A stretch of DNA of 64,000 bases from Karstenula rhodostoma CBS 690.94 (lineage: Eukaryota > Ascomycota > Dothideomycetes > Pleosporales > Didymosphaeriaceae): assembly GCA_010093485.1 (NCBI GenBank), contig MU001493.1, forward strand, positions 1,972,937 through 2,036,936, read 5' to 3'. The notes under the pieces were generated by a model, which worked only from the letters and a program-made list of their open reading frames with translations, had not been told where the DNA came from and ran no database searches. Both the position numbers and the translations under genes were made by a program. This document shows positions 10,864-21,584 of the stretch, piece by piece (positions within the stretch are counted from its first letter, which is position 1; each line of letters opens with the position of its first letter).

Positions 10864-11726
10864 TCATACTTGTTGCTTCCCAGCCTTGCACAATACTCCC
10901 AATTCCCGCTCAACCACCACAGCTCGCCGCTTCGCCCACCAAAACTCATCCCCGCTTGACAGGATCCGTGCCGCGCGGAAGAAGTGGTATAACATGGGCA
11001 TTGCGCGGGGATCGCGGGCGGCGATCTGGCCGCCGAAGAAGCCGCGGCAGAGGATAGGGAAGCAGAGGATGCGACGGGCGATTTTGGTGGATATCGATAG
11101 GGCGGAAGAGGTAGGTGGAGACAGTGGGTAGTTTGTGTGGGAGATTTGAGTGAGGCGGAGGAGGGGTGCGAGTGCGGTGATGATCGTTGCGTATGGGGAA
11201 GCATCCGCTATGCTTTGGGGTGTGTTTGCTCGCTGGTAGCAAGAGCGTCGGCAGAAGATACCGTGGGGAGCGAGAGATCTTCATGTCCGAATCTGCGCTC
11301 GCGTCCGAAGAAGTCCTGCATGAAAGCTGCGGTGGCTGCATCGACGGGTAAGGCGTTGGACGGCGTGTCGTCGTTGGCAAGCCACTGATCACGCTCGACC
11401 GGTGCACGTCGCTGGGTTTGGAAACACCCCAGTAGCATGTTCTTCAAGCCCGCGCTGTACGTGAAGAGCGTGTCGGTACTGGGATCGTAGGTCCCCTCTC
11501 CTCCCTCTATGTCTCCGTCTTGGCCAGAGAGATGGCGGACATTGGCCCATAGCTCGAACTGCAGCTGTAGCGCCTTGATCATGATGACGTGGATGTTCGT
11601 CTTCGAGGTCGCCACGATGAGTGAGCAGCGGAAGCCAGAAAGTGCACTCGCCATATATATAGATGCTACGCCAGCGTAGTGTGTTACGCGCTCAGGGCAG
11701 CCATACAGATATACAAAGGATACCAT
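10864..11726 (-). pseudogene. Unidentified gene with a likely 2-bp frameshift
   Basis: The minus strand carries two protein-like segments in different frames. The first starts at ATG 11726, just after a CT-rich leader. It includes IKALQLQFELWANVRHLSG and AATAAFMQDFFGRERRFG, and stops at 11208. The second runs to the TGA at 10864 and includes STKIARRILCFPILCRGFFG and SGDEFWWAKRRAVVVERELG. The frames meet at an AC dinucleotide run (complement of 11221-11226), where two bases too many would account for the shift; no good GT-AG pair reconciles the frames. The C-terminal pattern loosely recalls the end of fungal transcription-factor regulatory domains, but no zinc cluster is visible and I do not assign a function. 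An assembly indel is possible. Confidence 0.5.
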
Positions 11727-12003
11727 GGAGGAGGAAAGAGAAGGAGAAAGAGAGGTAGGTTGTAAGTTCCCAGATGGGAGTAGGGAGGAGAAGCGTATAA
11801 CAGGTGTGAGTCTGGAAATAGTAGAAGAGGTCGATGTTTATGAGGTTCGGGCGGGCGTTAGTTGGTAATAGGTATTATAACACTATAGGACGAGGATGTA
11901 TTATAATAAAGTTCTAGGATCGAATCTTAGGAGCACTGCTAGGCGTAGGGCCTCAGTCTTGTCGTGATTTCGAACTACGGATCCATGGAAAACCCAATAC
12001 TAT

Positions 12004-12595
12004 TTAGTATCCCATAGAGATGGGCTTCTGATCGCTTCCATATCCGCCCACAAAGTATCCTTCAAACCCGCTCAAACCCTTCCCGGTGCGGTTCGCGGGA
12101 GGCTGAGGCCAGTTTTCCAACATCACCTGATCGCCAGTCAATGTGAAATTGACCATAGCCAAAGGCTTGTTGTCAATGAGCAGAGTGTATTCGCCCGGGT
12201 ACAAGACCTTGTTGCCCTTTTCGTCGACGCGCGCTAAAGATCCGAGCGTGAGGTTGAGGATGGCGGTATCTGAAGAACCTCCACTGATAGCGAACAGGCG
12301 CTGGTACGAAACAAGCGCTTTCTTCGGGTGAGGCGCAGGGCCGAATGTACCAGTGACGTAGGCCAGTGTGACATAGTCCGAAGTGGTCTTGCCTGTGTTG
12401 GTGACTTCGACCTGAACCGGTGAGCCAAAAGAACACAGGTCTAGGTACTTCGCGTTCGAGTTCTTGCAAGTGGTCATCAAGTCCGCGATGGCATAGGAGG
12501 ATGCTGTATTAGACCTGATGGAGGACGAGAAGTTGGTGTAATGCAATCCGGTTCCGAACTCGAACACGGCAGTACCGTTGTAGAAGCAGTGTACG
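12004..12595 (-). pseudogene. 5'-truncated GH3 beta-xylosidase, C-terminal part only
   Basis: An open frame of about 195 codons reads YNGTAVFEFGTGLHYTNF, then a fibronectin-III-like domain (VEVTNTGKTTSDYVTLAYV, APHPKKALVSYQRL, TLGSLARVDEKGNKVLYPGE). This is the C-terminal third of a GH3 beta-xylosidase/beta-glucosidase. The catalytic domains are missing. Upstream the frame meets stops within 70 bp, exactly where the PL4 gene ends (12664). No RIP-like mutation is evident. It may be a relic left by a rearrangement. It could also be spliced to the PL4 transcript, because an AG after a pyrimidine-rich stretch (12596) and a GTGGGT (12676) would join them in frame. Confidence 0.7.
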
Positions 12596-12663
12596 CTAAT
12601 TAAGACCCAAAGTGAAAACTCAGACTTGCCCTATCATCCAGAAGGTAACAGGCTACGGCTGCA

Positions 12664-14630
12664 CTATCCCACCCACTCGAGGATGATACTATCCCAGAGT
12701 ATACCCCGCCACAGGGTGTATCTATCAACGGTAAAACTCAACACATTCTGCCCGTTATGCAGAGCTGAGCTCGGAAGTTCATACTGCAAGAATCGCCACT
12801 CTCCACTGGTCGTTCCAGAGCGATACAGTGCCGGGTCGCTTGTCTGCGTTTCCTTGTTTATGGTACCAATTGTTGTGTTGCCGTTTAGATATACCGTCAG
12901 TCCAGTACTCTGCGAGTAACCAGCTAAGGACAGAGATAGCAACGCGGTTGCGCTGGTGCTTGGGCGCGTGGTATTGAAGACCACATCCCACGTGCCGAGC
13001 TTCGAAGAGGCATAGTACCAATCCGACGTCTTCGAGGTGCCGACCACGAAAGTCAGGTTCGCAGGACCCTTCTCGGTCAGTCCATGTTGCCTTGGAGCGC
13101 CGCCATTCGTGAAGCCAAGTGATTTCTTATCGAAATCGCCAATTTGGAAAACGCGGGTGCGATCCTCTGGGACCTTCCAGGTCAACGTACGCAGATTCGT
13201 AGTCTTGCCTTTCGTAATGCTGACGCTGCTGGTCGTGAAGTTCGTGTACACATCGCCGAGTGCGCCGCCGTTCGACCAGGCATAGAGCCCGTAGTTACCG
13301 GTGCGCACGTGATCCAGCGAGAACTTGCCGGACGCGTCCGCATACGTGGTGTAGTAGTAGTTGGCGCCCTGCACAAGCGGACGAGTCGAAGTATCAGTAT
13401 CGCCGAGGAAGATCGCGGCGCCTGCAGCAGGGCGACCGTTAGATAGAACAAGTTTGCCTTTAATGTTGCCGCGAGAATGATAAGCCTGATCCTGAAGGAA
13501 AGGATATGGCCAGGTTTTGCGCTCTTTCTCGGCACGCTTGTGTGCATCGGCAACCGAGCCGTCATTCTAGTATACTATTAGAACGAGTGTTCCCACACAT
13601 CGAAACCGATCAACTCACAAGATACCAAAGCCACGGACCCCAGATTTTGCCTACAGGCTGAGGTACAGGTTTACCGACCCTGAAGTGCGAAGTATCTTGC
13701 ACAACGTTGAGTTGCACAGCGTCGCCTTTCGATGACTCGCGATGGACCTGATGCCGTTAGTCTCGGGGATTTTCTTTTGGTACTCCGGCGTCACAGATGC
13801 GAGTAGGTACGTTGCGTAGCACGACATTCGATGCCTCTGCATCGAATACTCCGGACCTCTGGCCTAAGGGGTCATAGCTTACGGTCAAAGTCTGACTCAA
13901 CTGGTTCCCTGGCTGATACTCGTATGACGGATGGATGTACCACGAGCCTGTCTTATCGCCGTACACACCCACGAAATCTCTTTCGCGCACGTAGTTCGAG
14001 AAGTCGTACTTGGTGATGTATCTATCCTTGGTCAGATCCAGTAGCAAACAGCGGTTGATCCACTTACGATCCATCAGCAAGCTGGAAGGTTTCATCTTGC
14101 GCTTTAGTCGCATTCGCATATAGAGAGAAGTCCGGAAGCGGCGCATCTTTGGTCGTAGTGTAGCCATTCGTAAATCTTGCTGGGTCCAGACGCCACAGAG
14201 TACGGAAGATGGAGATATCCGGGAGCGCTTTGTTAACGAAGTATTGATATGCGCCAGCAAGTTCAGGATAGATGACCCAGTGAAGATCTCCGTACGTGGA
14301 TGAAAAGCTGATATCAGTATAGTCTGAAGTATTCGAAACGATCTTAGCAGACGTATACTGAAGGTTGGACTCGCCGTCTGCAAATGTTAGTATATTCGAG
14401 TCACAGATACATCTTAGAACCGCACCATATCCTGCATAGTGACCCGGTGCACCTTTAACAGCATCTGAGCCCTGATATTGCAAATTGGTGGCGTAGGTCT
14501 GGCCTTGTGTCAAGTTCCATATATCGTTGCCAAATATCCATGACGTCGAACTGATCTGTTGCAGGAAAGGCCCTCGGGCAGAAGCTGGGCCTACAGCAGC
14601 AACTAGGCCGAGGAAAAGATGAGCTCTCAT
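12664..14630 (-). CDS. PL4 rhamnogalacturonan lyase (RglB-like), secreted
   Basis: Five exons (14630-14426, 14377-14068, 14021-13811, 13747-13619, 13566-12664) with introns of 46-63 bp give 585 residues; all phases match and the first intron has a perfect TACTAAC branch site. Signal peptide at residues 1-19. The N-terminal beta-sandwich has SWIFGNDIWNLTQG. Then comes YITKYDFSNY, where Lys176 probably matches the catalytic Lys of the A. aculeatus enzyme (inference), followed by GSWYIHPSYEYQPGNQL. A fibronectin-like domain (GNIKGKLVLSNGRPAAGA) and a C-terminal carbohydrate-binding-like domain (VFQIGDFDKKSLGF ... LWRGILWDSIILE) complete the family architecture. The enzyme cleaves the rhamnogalacturonan I backbone of pectin by beta-elimination outside the cell. 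It is divergent from the DUF1961 gene and abuts a GH3 fragment. Confidence 0.93.
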
Positions 14631-15374
14631 GTTGGTGTAATTGTTTCGATTGACAATCCAGTCGTACTTTGCGATTGTATGTGTTCATTTATGTTTTCCA
14701 TCGCTGAGCACGCAATTCTGTTGTGATAATACGATCATCCTCACGATTTGCACAGGGTTCCGTGGATGGACCAAAGCTTGTTCGAAAGAAGCTGCTCGCT
14801 ACGCGTATCTGACCGTTGGCATGCAAGCACCGCGTGGCCCACCCGTTATCGTGATGGCGAAGGAAATTGACTGGAGAATTTTTCCGGCGTGATAGGAACG
14901 GGTCTATGTGGTGTGGAGACGAGTGACGATGGTTTCAACGCGTTCTGGTGAAAGCCCGCATGCGAATGAGCAGCGCCTTTCCCCTTTAGGCCTAACTTGT
15001 AGTCTACCACCATGCCCTACCCAAAGTAGTCCAGGCCGACCTCCAATGTTGTATTCGGCCGTTCTTTCGTATTTTCCAGAGGAGAAGTCTCCACAGCTCT
15101 TAAACCATCACATCACTCGTCTTCTCTTTGACATGCGATTACGAAGCCCTTGATAGGTGGGAAATCGGAATGAAGACGACCGAGAACCCGCTTCTCGCTC
15201 GGAGGTACCTTGCAGATCATTTGAAGTAGTGGATGACGCATTCCGCCTCATCAATTGCACGATCGGGAACACCCGAGATGTATTGTATAACTTCATGAGA
15301 AAGGGAAGCACATTTCAATATTAGGTATCTGGTATCCTACACGCCCTGGCCAATAATCCACGCCAACATACATC
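14631..15374. promoter_or_regulatory. Shared divergent promoter of PL4 and DUF1961 genes
   Basis: The 744-bp region lies between two secreted-protein genes transcribed away from each other. No other gene is visible. Common regulation is inferred from the layout only. Confidence 0.5.
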
Positions 15375-16076
15375 ATGCGCTGGACATTCGTTAATACTCT
15401 CCTTGGGCTCGCGGCCACTTCAATGGGCGAAACATTGCTGTACCGCAACAGCTTCAACGATACCTCAGCACTCCATGGCTGGGTCGCCGAAGGCCCAGTC
15501 AACGCCACCGTTTCCAACAACACTCTCACGCTCGCGGGCGCAGGCGGTCCAGACGACTACTTTGTGTACTGGCTACCGGAAGTCTTTCCCGATCGAATTC
15601 GCATCACATGGGAGTTTCAACCAATCCAGGAGCCTGGACTGGCCATGTTCTTCTTCGGCGCGACATCCGTTGACGGCGGAAGCATCTTCGACCCATCACT
15701 GAAGCCACGCAACGGTTCCTATCCGCAGTACCACTCCAGCGACATCCGTCTCCTGCATGCTTCGTACTTCCGCCGCCGATGGCCGGAGGAGCGCAATTTT
15801 CATGTCGCAAATTTGAGGAAGAGTCCTGGGTTCCATCTAGTGGCGCAAGGTGCGGATCCTATTCCGTCGGTGGAGGATGTGCAAGGGGCATACTATAAGA
15901 TTGAGGTTGTGAAAGATAAGCGCGAGGCCACTTTCAAAGTCAACGATTTGTTACTCTTCTCTTTTGACGATACGAAGACGGATACTGGCCCTGTGGTGAG
16001 GGGAGGAAGGATTGCACTGCGCGGGATGCAGCCGCTTATTGCGAACTATCGAAATCTCGAAGTATGGAAGCTATAG
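15375..16076 (+). CDS. Secreted DUF1961 family protein
   Basis: Single exon, 233 residues, signal peptide within residues 1-18 (MRWTFVNTLLGLAATSMG). It matches the DUF1961 pattern along its length: LYRNSFND ... GWVAEGPVNATV, FPDRIRITWEFQPI, MFFFGAT, YPQYHSSDIRLLHASYFRRR, ERNFHVANLRKSPGFHLV, QGADPIPSVEDVQGAYYKIE, RGGRIALRGMQPLIANYRN. The family has a concanavalin-like beta-sandwich appearance and is common near polysaccharide-degradation genes in bacteria; I know no established activity. Divergent position next to the PL4 lyase suggests a role on pectin or rhamnogalacturonan fragments (inference). Confidence 0.9.
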   Translation: MRWTFVNTLLGLAATSMGETLLYRNSFNDTSALHGWVAEGPVNATVSNNTLTLAGAGGPDDYFVYWLPEVFPDRIRITWEFQPIQEPGLAMFFFGATSVDGGSIFDPSLKPRNGSYPQYHSSDIRLLHASYFRRRWPEERNFHVANLRKSPGFHLVAQGADPIPSVEDVQGAYYKIEVVKDKREATFKVNDLLLFSFDDTKTDTGPVVRGGRIALRGMQPLIANYRNLEVWKL

Positions 16077-16247
16077 TATTGAGGCAGCTTTCCGAATACA
16101 TAATACTGATTTCAAGACAATCCAAGATGCTAGGCAGCAGTACCATATTTGAATGCTCAAGTGCTGTTTGGTTTCCTTTCCACGGCACGTACAGGTACCA
16201 TCTTTCCGCTACATCCGCCCGATACCCTCGCACCCATCCTCTACCCA

Positions 16248-16837
16248 TCAATTTTTGACATGAATATACCTGAACTTTTCCTTGGGTACTGTCCGAGTGC
16301 CATACTTCTCCGGATTATTCCAATTGTACTCCTCAATCGTTACCATCTTCTTCCCAACTTTGGTTACCCACGCAACGTGGCCCGCGGAGCCTGCATCCGT
16401 CTGAGCTACACTCCCCACTTTGGGTGTGTTGTTGACTTTGACGCCCGCCTTCTTGGCTGCGTCGTTCCACGTGTTGGCATTGTGCCAGCCTTCGCCTTTG
16501 TAATGGTTGGTAAACTTGACGCCGGCTTGATTGAGGCGGTAGGCTACGAAGCTGGTGCATTGGCCTGGGGTAAGGTGTCAGTGGAATATGTGCCATGGTG
16601 GGAATAGCGACAAATCTTTTGTGCAGGTGACTTGAGGGTTCAAGGTGGCAAGGGGTTTACCATACATCTGTAGAAACTCCAGGGATCAACACCTCCGTTG
16701 CCGTTGCATTTTCCGGAGTAAGGGTAGTCGTTAGCCCTCGCGACGAGTTCGCTTCGCGGGGAGAAGCCCTCGTCCGTGGGGACGGCAGAAGTAATGGCGG
16801 AGATTGCACCCAAGATAACAGTGAAAGAAAACTTCAT
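16248..16837 (-). CDS. Small secreted CHAP-domain protein (putative peptidoglycan amidase/endopeptidase)
   Basis: Two exons, 16837-16666 and 16564-16248, with a 101-bp intron (GTATGG ... CCACTGAC ... CCCCAG), give 162 residues. Signal peptide at residues 1-18, then a short pro-like segment ending near LVARAN. The CHAP domain runs from DYPYSGK to the end: Cys60 in RCQCTSFVAYRLN, His120 in SAGHVAWV, and Glu136/Asn138 in TIEEYNWNN form the expected catalytic set. CHAP enzymes hydrolyse amide bonds in bacterial cell walls. Fungi have no peptidoglycan, so a secreted enzyme against bacteria, gained by ancient transfer, is a reasonable reading (inference). The fungal signal peptide and intron show it is adapted to the host genome. 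Confidence 0.88.
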
Positions 16838-17219
16838 GGTGGTGAACGTAGGCGCTAAGATCTTGCGATATAGATAGAACTTGTAGCTTGAGGTTGCTTG
16901 TAGAACTAGAGACGCCTGATAGAGAGTTTTATATGGTTCATACGATATATATGGATATTCACGCGCACACAGAAAGCGAGAGATGCGATCGTACCTGAGA
17001 TTGATACTGTGCGAACACGAACCATGTCAGGAATACAGCTCGTATTGACGTAAATATTCTGGCCCCCACGCCGGAGATCAACAGCTGCTGGCTTTACACA
17101 AGCTCGTATTCAGCACCGTGATCCGCAGCTGACCAGAGTACCGCATCGTATCTACAACGTCGATCTATTCTTGTACTGAGCTATATTACGATATAAAAGT
17201 ATATATATAGTACAAAGAG
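16838..17219. other. 5' flank of the CHAP gene
   Basis: No gene recognised. It contains the CHAP promoter, including the TATA-like box. Confidence 0.4.
16927..16934 (-). promoter_or_regulatory. TATA-like box of the CHAP gene
   Basis: Read on the minus strand the sequence is ATATAAAA, about 90 bp before the CHAP ATG at 16837. Confidence 0.45.
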
Positions 17220-17760
17220 ATGGAAGGCGATGTCCACTCCATCATTGGACGCACCGAGCTCGAAAACGTCGAACTAGACGATGCGCGGCAGGGGAAGCAT
17301 CAAAGCCACGTAACGAGTGCGATATCTTGCGTGACATTATGCCGCTTGGATCACCGGGGAGCAAGGAGTTTGAGACGTATTTTATTGAGTATCCGAGATG
17401 ATTGTGGGTCATTGAAATCCGACTCGAACTCGCAGTATCCAGGGTGATCATGGATGTTGCTGACACTTGACTTTAACTCTGGCCCAGATCCTATCAAGTT
17501 AACCCAGGCTTCACATACCTCGTATAGCTTTTATATCTTCTTCTACCATTAGGACTATGATAGCGACCCTAGTAGGAATCGCCGTGCTATTCACGAAGCC
17601 CAACAAGTCGCGCACATCAAAATACCGGGACCCAGCGGTGTCGTCTACGAGCGTGACGGAGTTGCCAAGTGCATCCATCAGCTGTCGTTCAAATTCGAAA
17701 TTGAGGGTGTCGCCTTTCTCAGAGGATGTGGAAGTAAGTCATCGGGAGTCGAAATGGCAG
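17220..17760 (+). pseudogene. Decayed, unidentified gene remnant
   Basis: Plus-strand protein-like pieces occur in shifting frames: MEGDVHSIIGRTELENVELD from 17220, then ECDILRDIMPLGSPGSKEF in the +1 frame to a stop near 17399, and further on HEAQQVAHIKIPGPSGVVYE and HQLSFKFEIEGVAF near 17590-17720. The pieces keep codon-like structure but are broken by stops and frame changes. I do not recognise the family. Confidence 0.35.
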
Positions 17761-18087
17761 TGTGTTTACCCCCTTTGATCTTTTTGAAGGGACGCAGCTC
17801 GGTGGGTCGAGGGGTGTCATAGATGCGATCCCAGACACAGCCGCCAATGCCGGCTGTAACTGCGAAAGAGACAGATAAGTCGCGGATGCCAACATTCTTG
17901 GTTATGTCTGCGACGCTCGCCAACGATGACCTGACACCTTCATGGATCCTTCTTGCCCGGACTCTCATCGCACAAATTTATCTCATGCAGTCGTACAGAT
18001 TCTCGCGACGATAACTTCTAATTTTTCGTAACAATAACTTCAATGGCACTGGACAGCCGCCTCACCTCAGGGTTGTTACTGGAATCA
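17761..18087. other. Intergenic, possible remnant coding signal
   Basis: A minus-strand frame at 17678-17968 (SLASVADITKNVGIRDLSV) is mildly protein-like, but it has no domain and no partner exon that I can find. Confidence 0.25.
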
Positions 18088-18246
18088 TCATCTTGAAGAG
18101 GGCAAGGAGACGGGAACGAACTGTGATCTGAGAAAGAGATCTGAGTCGTAGAATCCGAGGATTCTGGTGACATCGCCGGACTCGAAGGCGACCGTGAGGT
18201 GGTATTGGCGTTCTTGGAGCAATCTGGATAGTGTGGTGGAAGACAT
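18088..18246 (-). CDS. Small hypothetical ORF, possibly an exon or fragment
   Basis: ATG at 18246 opens a 52-codon frame reading MSSTTLSRLLQERQYHL, then VAFESGDVTRILGFYDSDLF. The pattern resembles the first helix of SnoaL/NTF2-like small proteins, but the rest of such a fold is absent before the TGA at 18088. It could be a surviving 5' fragment or a first exon whose partner is lost. Low certainty. Confidence 0.3.
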   Translation of the reverse strand: MSSTTLSRLLQERQYHLTVAFESGDVTRILGFYDSDLFLRSQFVPVSLPSSR

Positions 18247-19735
18247 GTTGTATCGGTTTCAGAGTGAGGTAAGTTGGTGGAAAAGAGAAACCTGTGAGCA
18301 TATAGTTAAAGGTAAGAGATTGAAGGGAATCGAAGTTTTAATCATTGTCTTCCATAGTGTCTTCATACATGGTCTTCAAAGAGACTAGAATAGGCCTTCA
18401 AATGTGGTATTGTGAGGACGTGACGCATCCAGCTGCCGACGTTGGACGTGGAGATGTTGGTGTTTCTCGACGTTGAACAAGGATACTATACAGGTTACCT
18501 ACATTCGGCATTTACGATTGGGCCATATCATTGTATCTTCCTTGCTTCGTGTCAACAATCACGCGCTGAGCAACTTACACTGTCACTGGCGGGCAAGAGC
18601 TGTGCCGTCCACAGGGCAGCCGGGGTGACAGCAGTTTACGAAAGTGTCCACCTGTGACGCTCACCAATTATATATGTCTTGTCTCTGTGTTAATCTGTTT
18701 GATACATCTGGCTTTCCATATTCCCGTTCCGCAACCAAAGAAGCATGCGCCACACTTTTGCACCGCCACTCCATCAGGAACTGTGCGATCGACCAGCTTT
18801 CCCACTGCAACCTCCGCACGCCGATCCCGCGCAACACCAGCACGTTGCACGTTGAACGCCGCAATTCGTTTCTGCATCAAGCGACGTATAACGTTGCAGC
18901 CGCTATCACAAGACACTTAGAGGCAGGCTGGGAGGCCTGAGGAGGAAGCTGGCAAACGATGCAGCCTCGCGATTCGAGGGCGGCAGGGCGATCCAAATAT
19001 TGTACAGTCCGTTCACGAGCACCCGCAGGGGCGTGATTAACGCTTGTTGCGTGTCTCTATTGATCTCCATGGCGGCGGGCTATTGGTCAACTCGGGGTAC
19101 GAGGTGCGTTTGGGCGGCTCGACGTGGACAAAAGCCGGTTTCTGGAGCATGCGATTTAGCCACCTTCACGGTGCAAACGCGATCATGGATCCCAGCCTTC
19201 AACATTGCTCTTCAATGCAGAACCCTCAGAGTCGTGGGGGCTTCGGACTGCTTTGGCGCTGCACTGTAAACGACGGTGGACGCCTCGGTTCCTGAAACTC
19301 GCAACAACGTCACAGGCGCTCCGCCAGTGCGCGAGCATCGCGATGGAGAGACGCAGGGGTATCTCACGCAGTGACCTCACCGCGACCAGGATAGTTATAT
19401 GAAGAATGATCGACCTACGGGTGGAGGAGGGGCCTGAGTGGCATCGCTTGTCCGTGAACCGCGACATGGCCAAGGTCCAGCAAACCAAACGGCGGCTGCC
19501 CAAGTGACAAGCCCATGCTTTTTGCTCGTTAGGTTGCGCCGGTGGCGCATTGATTCCTGGTGATACACACAGCGCTTTGCTCCGCTGCCTTCTTACACTA
19601 CCTCTCAATTCACCTTCGTTTGCGTGTGTTGACCTTCACTTGCCGTCGCGCCCCAGAGATAGAGCCGGGTCCGCTTTCGGTTCTCAACTCAACTCCATAC
19701 CCGTCCCAACGCTCGATGGTCTCAACCCTATAACA
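18247..19735. other. Long intergenic stretch, no gene recognised
   Basis: Many short overlapping frames on both strands, none with a recognisable motif. The last 150 bp before 19736 are CT-rich (CTCAATTCACCTTCG, CCATACCCGTCCC) and are probably the promoter and leader of the membrane-protein gene. Confidence 0.4.
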
Positions 19736-21268
19736 ATGGCGATCACCCTGTGTTTGCGCATCACCGCCGTCGTCCTAGCTGTGCTGCAAATCGCCGTCGC
19801 GCAGCAATGCTGTGAGTCTATACGCGCTCAAACAATGCTGGAAGAGCTCCACTAACAGTTTCAGACTACCCTGATGGCTCCAAGGCACCAGGCTCGGAGA
19901 AGCCATGCTCGTCTGCTGACGGCGCGGCGTGCTGCCCGGATACATGGGAGTGCATGGACAACGGTCTCTGCTACAACCCAGGCGCGAAGATATACGGACG
20001 ATACAGCTGTACGGACAAAGGCTGGAAATCATCAGGCTGCCCGTCGAACCTGTGCACAGGTATGCTGCCACGGCACCCGAGTCTAGGCGAGCGATTGACA
20101 TTTTGCAGATGTACAAAAAACCGGAGCTGAGGCTGTTAATCAGTGCCCGGATCATGACAACCAGTGGTGTTGCGACGCTAACAGAGTTGATGTGAAATGC
20201 TGCGATCAATGGCCCAAGCCGCGACCTTTTTTCGCGCTGCAAGATCCCAATGCATACGGAACAATAGGAGGGAATACTGGATCAAGCGCACCAAATCTGG
20301 CTTCCATCACGGGCAAAGCTAGCGGCAGCGGGAGCGACTCACCGTCCTTAACAGAAGTAGTATCCAACTCCGCCTCCGCAACAAAGGACTCTGAGTCTAG
20401 TCGCGTTACCTCTTCAACAGCCGCAAGCACGCCCGTGACATCCTTTTCAACCACCGTATCATCAGGCACCGCCGGTCCCACGACCATCGTGAAGACCATC
20501 ACCCAACCCGCCTCCTCTACCTCCACCGGCGACCCCTCGCCCTCTGCAACCCCAGAGAAGAAATCCAACATTGGCCTCATAGTTGGATGCGCCGTCGGCA
20601 TCCCACTCGCCATTGCACTCATAGGCATCCTGTTCTGGCTCTTCCGCAAACGCGCGCACCAGAAGGCGAAGAACCAACCCTACACCACTTCCTCGACCGA
20701 CGCCTTCACGCCCACGCCCGCAAGCCCCGAGTTCGCCGGCGGCGCAAAACTTCACAAGAACGGGGCTGGTGCCGCGAAGCTCGCGTCAGCGGATCCAGGC
20801 GTGCCCGAGCTTGCCGGCGGCCAGGGCGTCGTCGGTCCGGAGAGACCTGTTTCCATGATCCCGGGGAAGGCGGAGATGGACTCAGGAGGCGGCTTCGCGC
20901 CGGGCACGATGCCGCTCGCGCCGCATCTTGTGGGTGTGGGCGGTGGAAATGGCAATGGAACGGGACATTTACCGCAGGGCAGCTGGGGCAGTGCGCCGCC
21001 GGGGTACTCGCCTGCGCAAAACCAGCGTGCATCGTGGGCGCAGACGGGAAATGCGGATCCGATGGCAGGACAGTACCAGGCGTATCGTCCGGGCGTGAGT
21101 AATGTGCCTGAGATGGCGGAGCTGCCCAGCGTGAGGACGCCGCCGGACGTGGTGGAGCTGGGAGATCCCAGTCCGCCTACGGCAGCGGGTGCGAGGGAGT
21201 ACCCTGGGATGGCGGCGGCGGCGGCGGGGGCTGGGGCTGGGGCTGGGGCTGGGGCACAGGGGAGGTGA
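19736..21268 (+). CDS. Cys-rich single-pass membrane protein (sensor-like)
   Basis: Three exons, 19736-19811, 19865-20059 and 20109-21268, with introns of 53 and 49 bp (the first with ACTAAC before CAG), give 476 residues. The ATG at 19736 is chosen because it starts a clear signal peptide (ITAVVLAVLQIAVAQQC). A Cys-rich ectodomain follows (AACCPDTWECMDNGLCYNPG, QWCCDANRVDVKCCDQW), then a Ser/Thr-rich stalk, one membrane segment near 245-269 (IGLIVGCAVGIPLAIALIG) and RKR, and a Gly/Pro-rich cytosolic tail. The tail ends in an Ala-Gly run encoded by a GGGGCT microsatellite at 21226-21255. The layout resembles fungal Wsc/Mid2-type wall sensors, although the ectodomain is not a WSC domain. Ligand and function are unknown. 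Confidence 0.85.
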
Positions 21269-21584
21269 AGAGCGAGGCTTGTCGTGTGTCTAGGGACTGT
21301 TTCACGTGCAGAGGGTACAAGGCGAGGAGAGGTCTTCGACACGATATTGGGGGACGGATGATACCATTATGTACTACCAGGCATGTTACATCAGCAATAT
21401 TGTGGCACGTAAATACTAATGAAGCAATGACAACTGCATTTCAATGTTCAGTGTGCAACCCTCCTTTTGCGAGGAAACTATCCAACTCCCTGTTATCCGT
21501 GTTAACATCACGAATGAGTTCAAGTTTAAATAATTGCGAAGGTCTACGAGACTTTCGGAGAGGCGAGTGTTAATAAAACTCGAG
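21269..21584. other. 3' flank between convergent genes
   Basis: No gene recognised; it lies between the membrane-protein gene and the leftward rhodopsin-like pseudogene. Confidence 0.4.

Noticed and set aside
11881..11990. A tRNA-like B-box (GGATCGAATCTTAGG) in the 3' flank of the GH3 fragment
   Set aside because: No matching A-box or cloverleaf arms could be formed around it.
20206..21342. Minus-strand frames (147 and 196 codons) opposite the membrane-protein gene
   Set aside because: Gly/Ala/Pro-rich shadows of the low-complexity tail; no signal peptide or domain.
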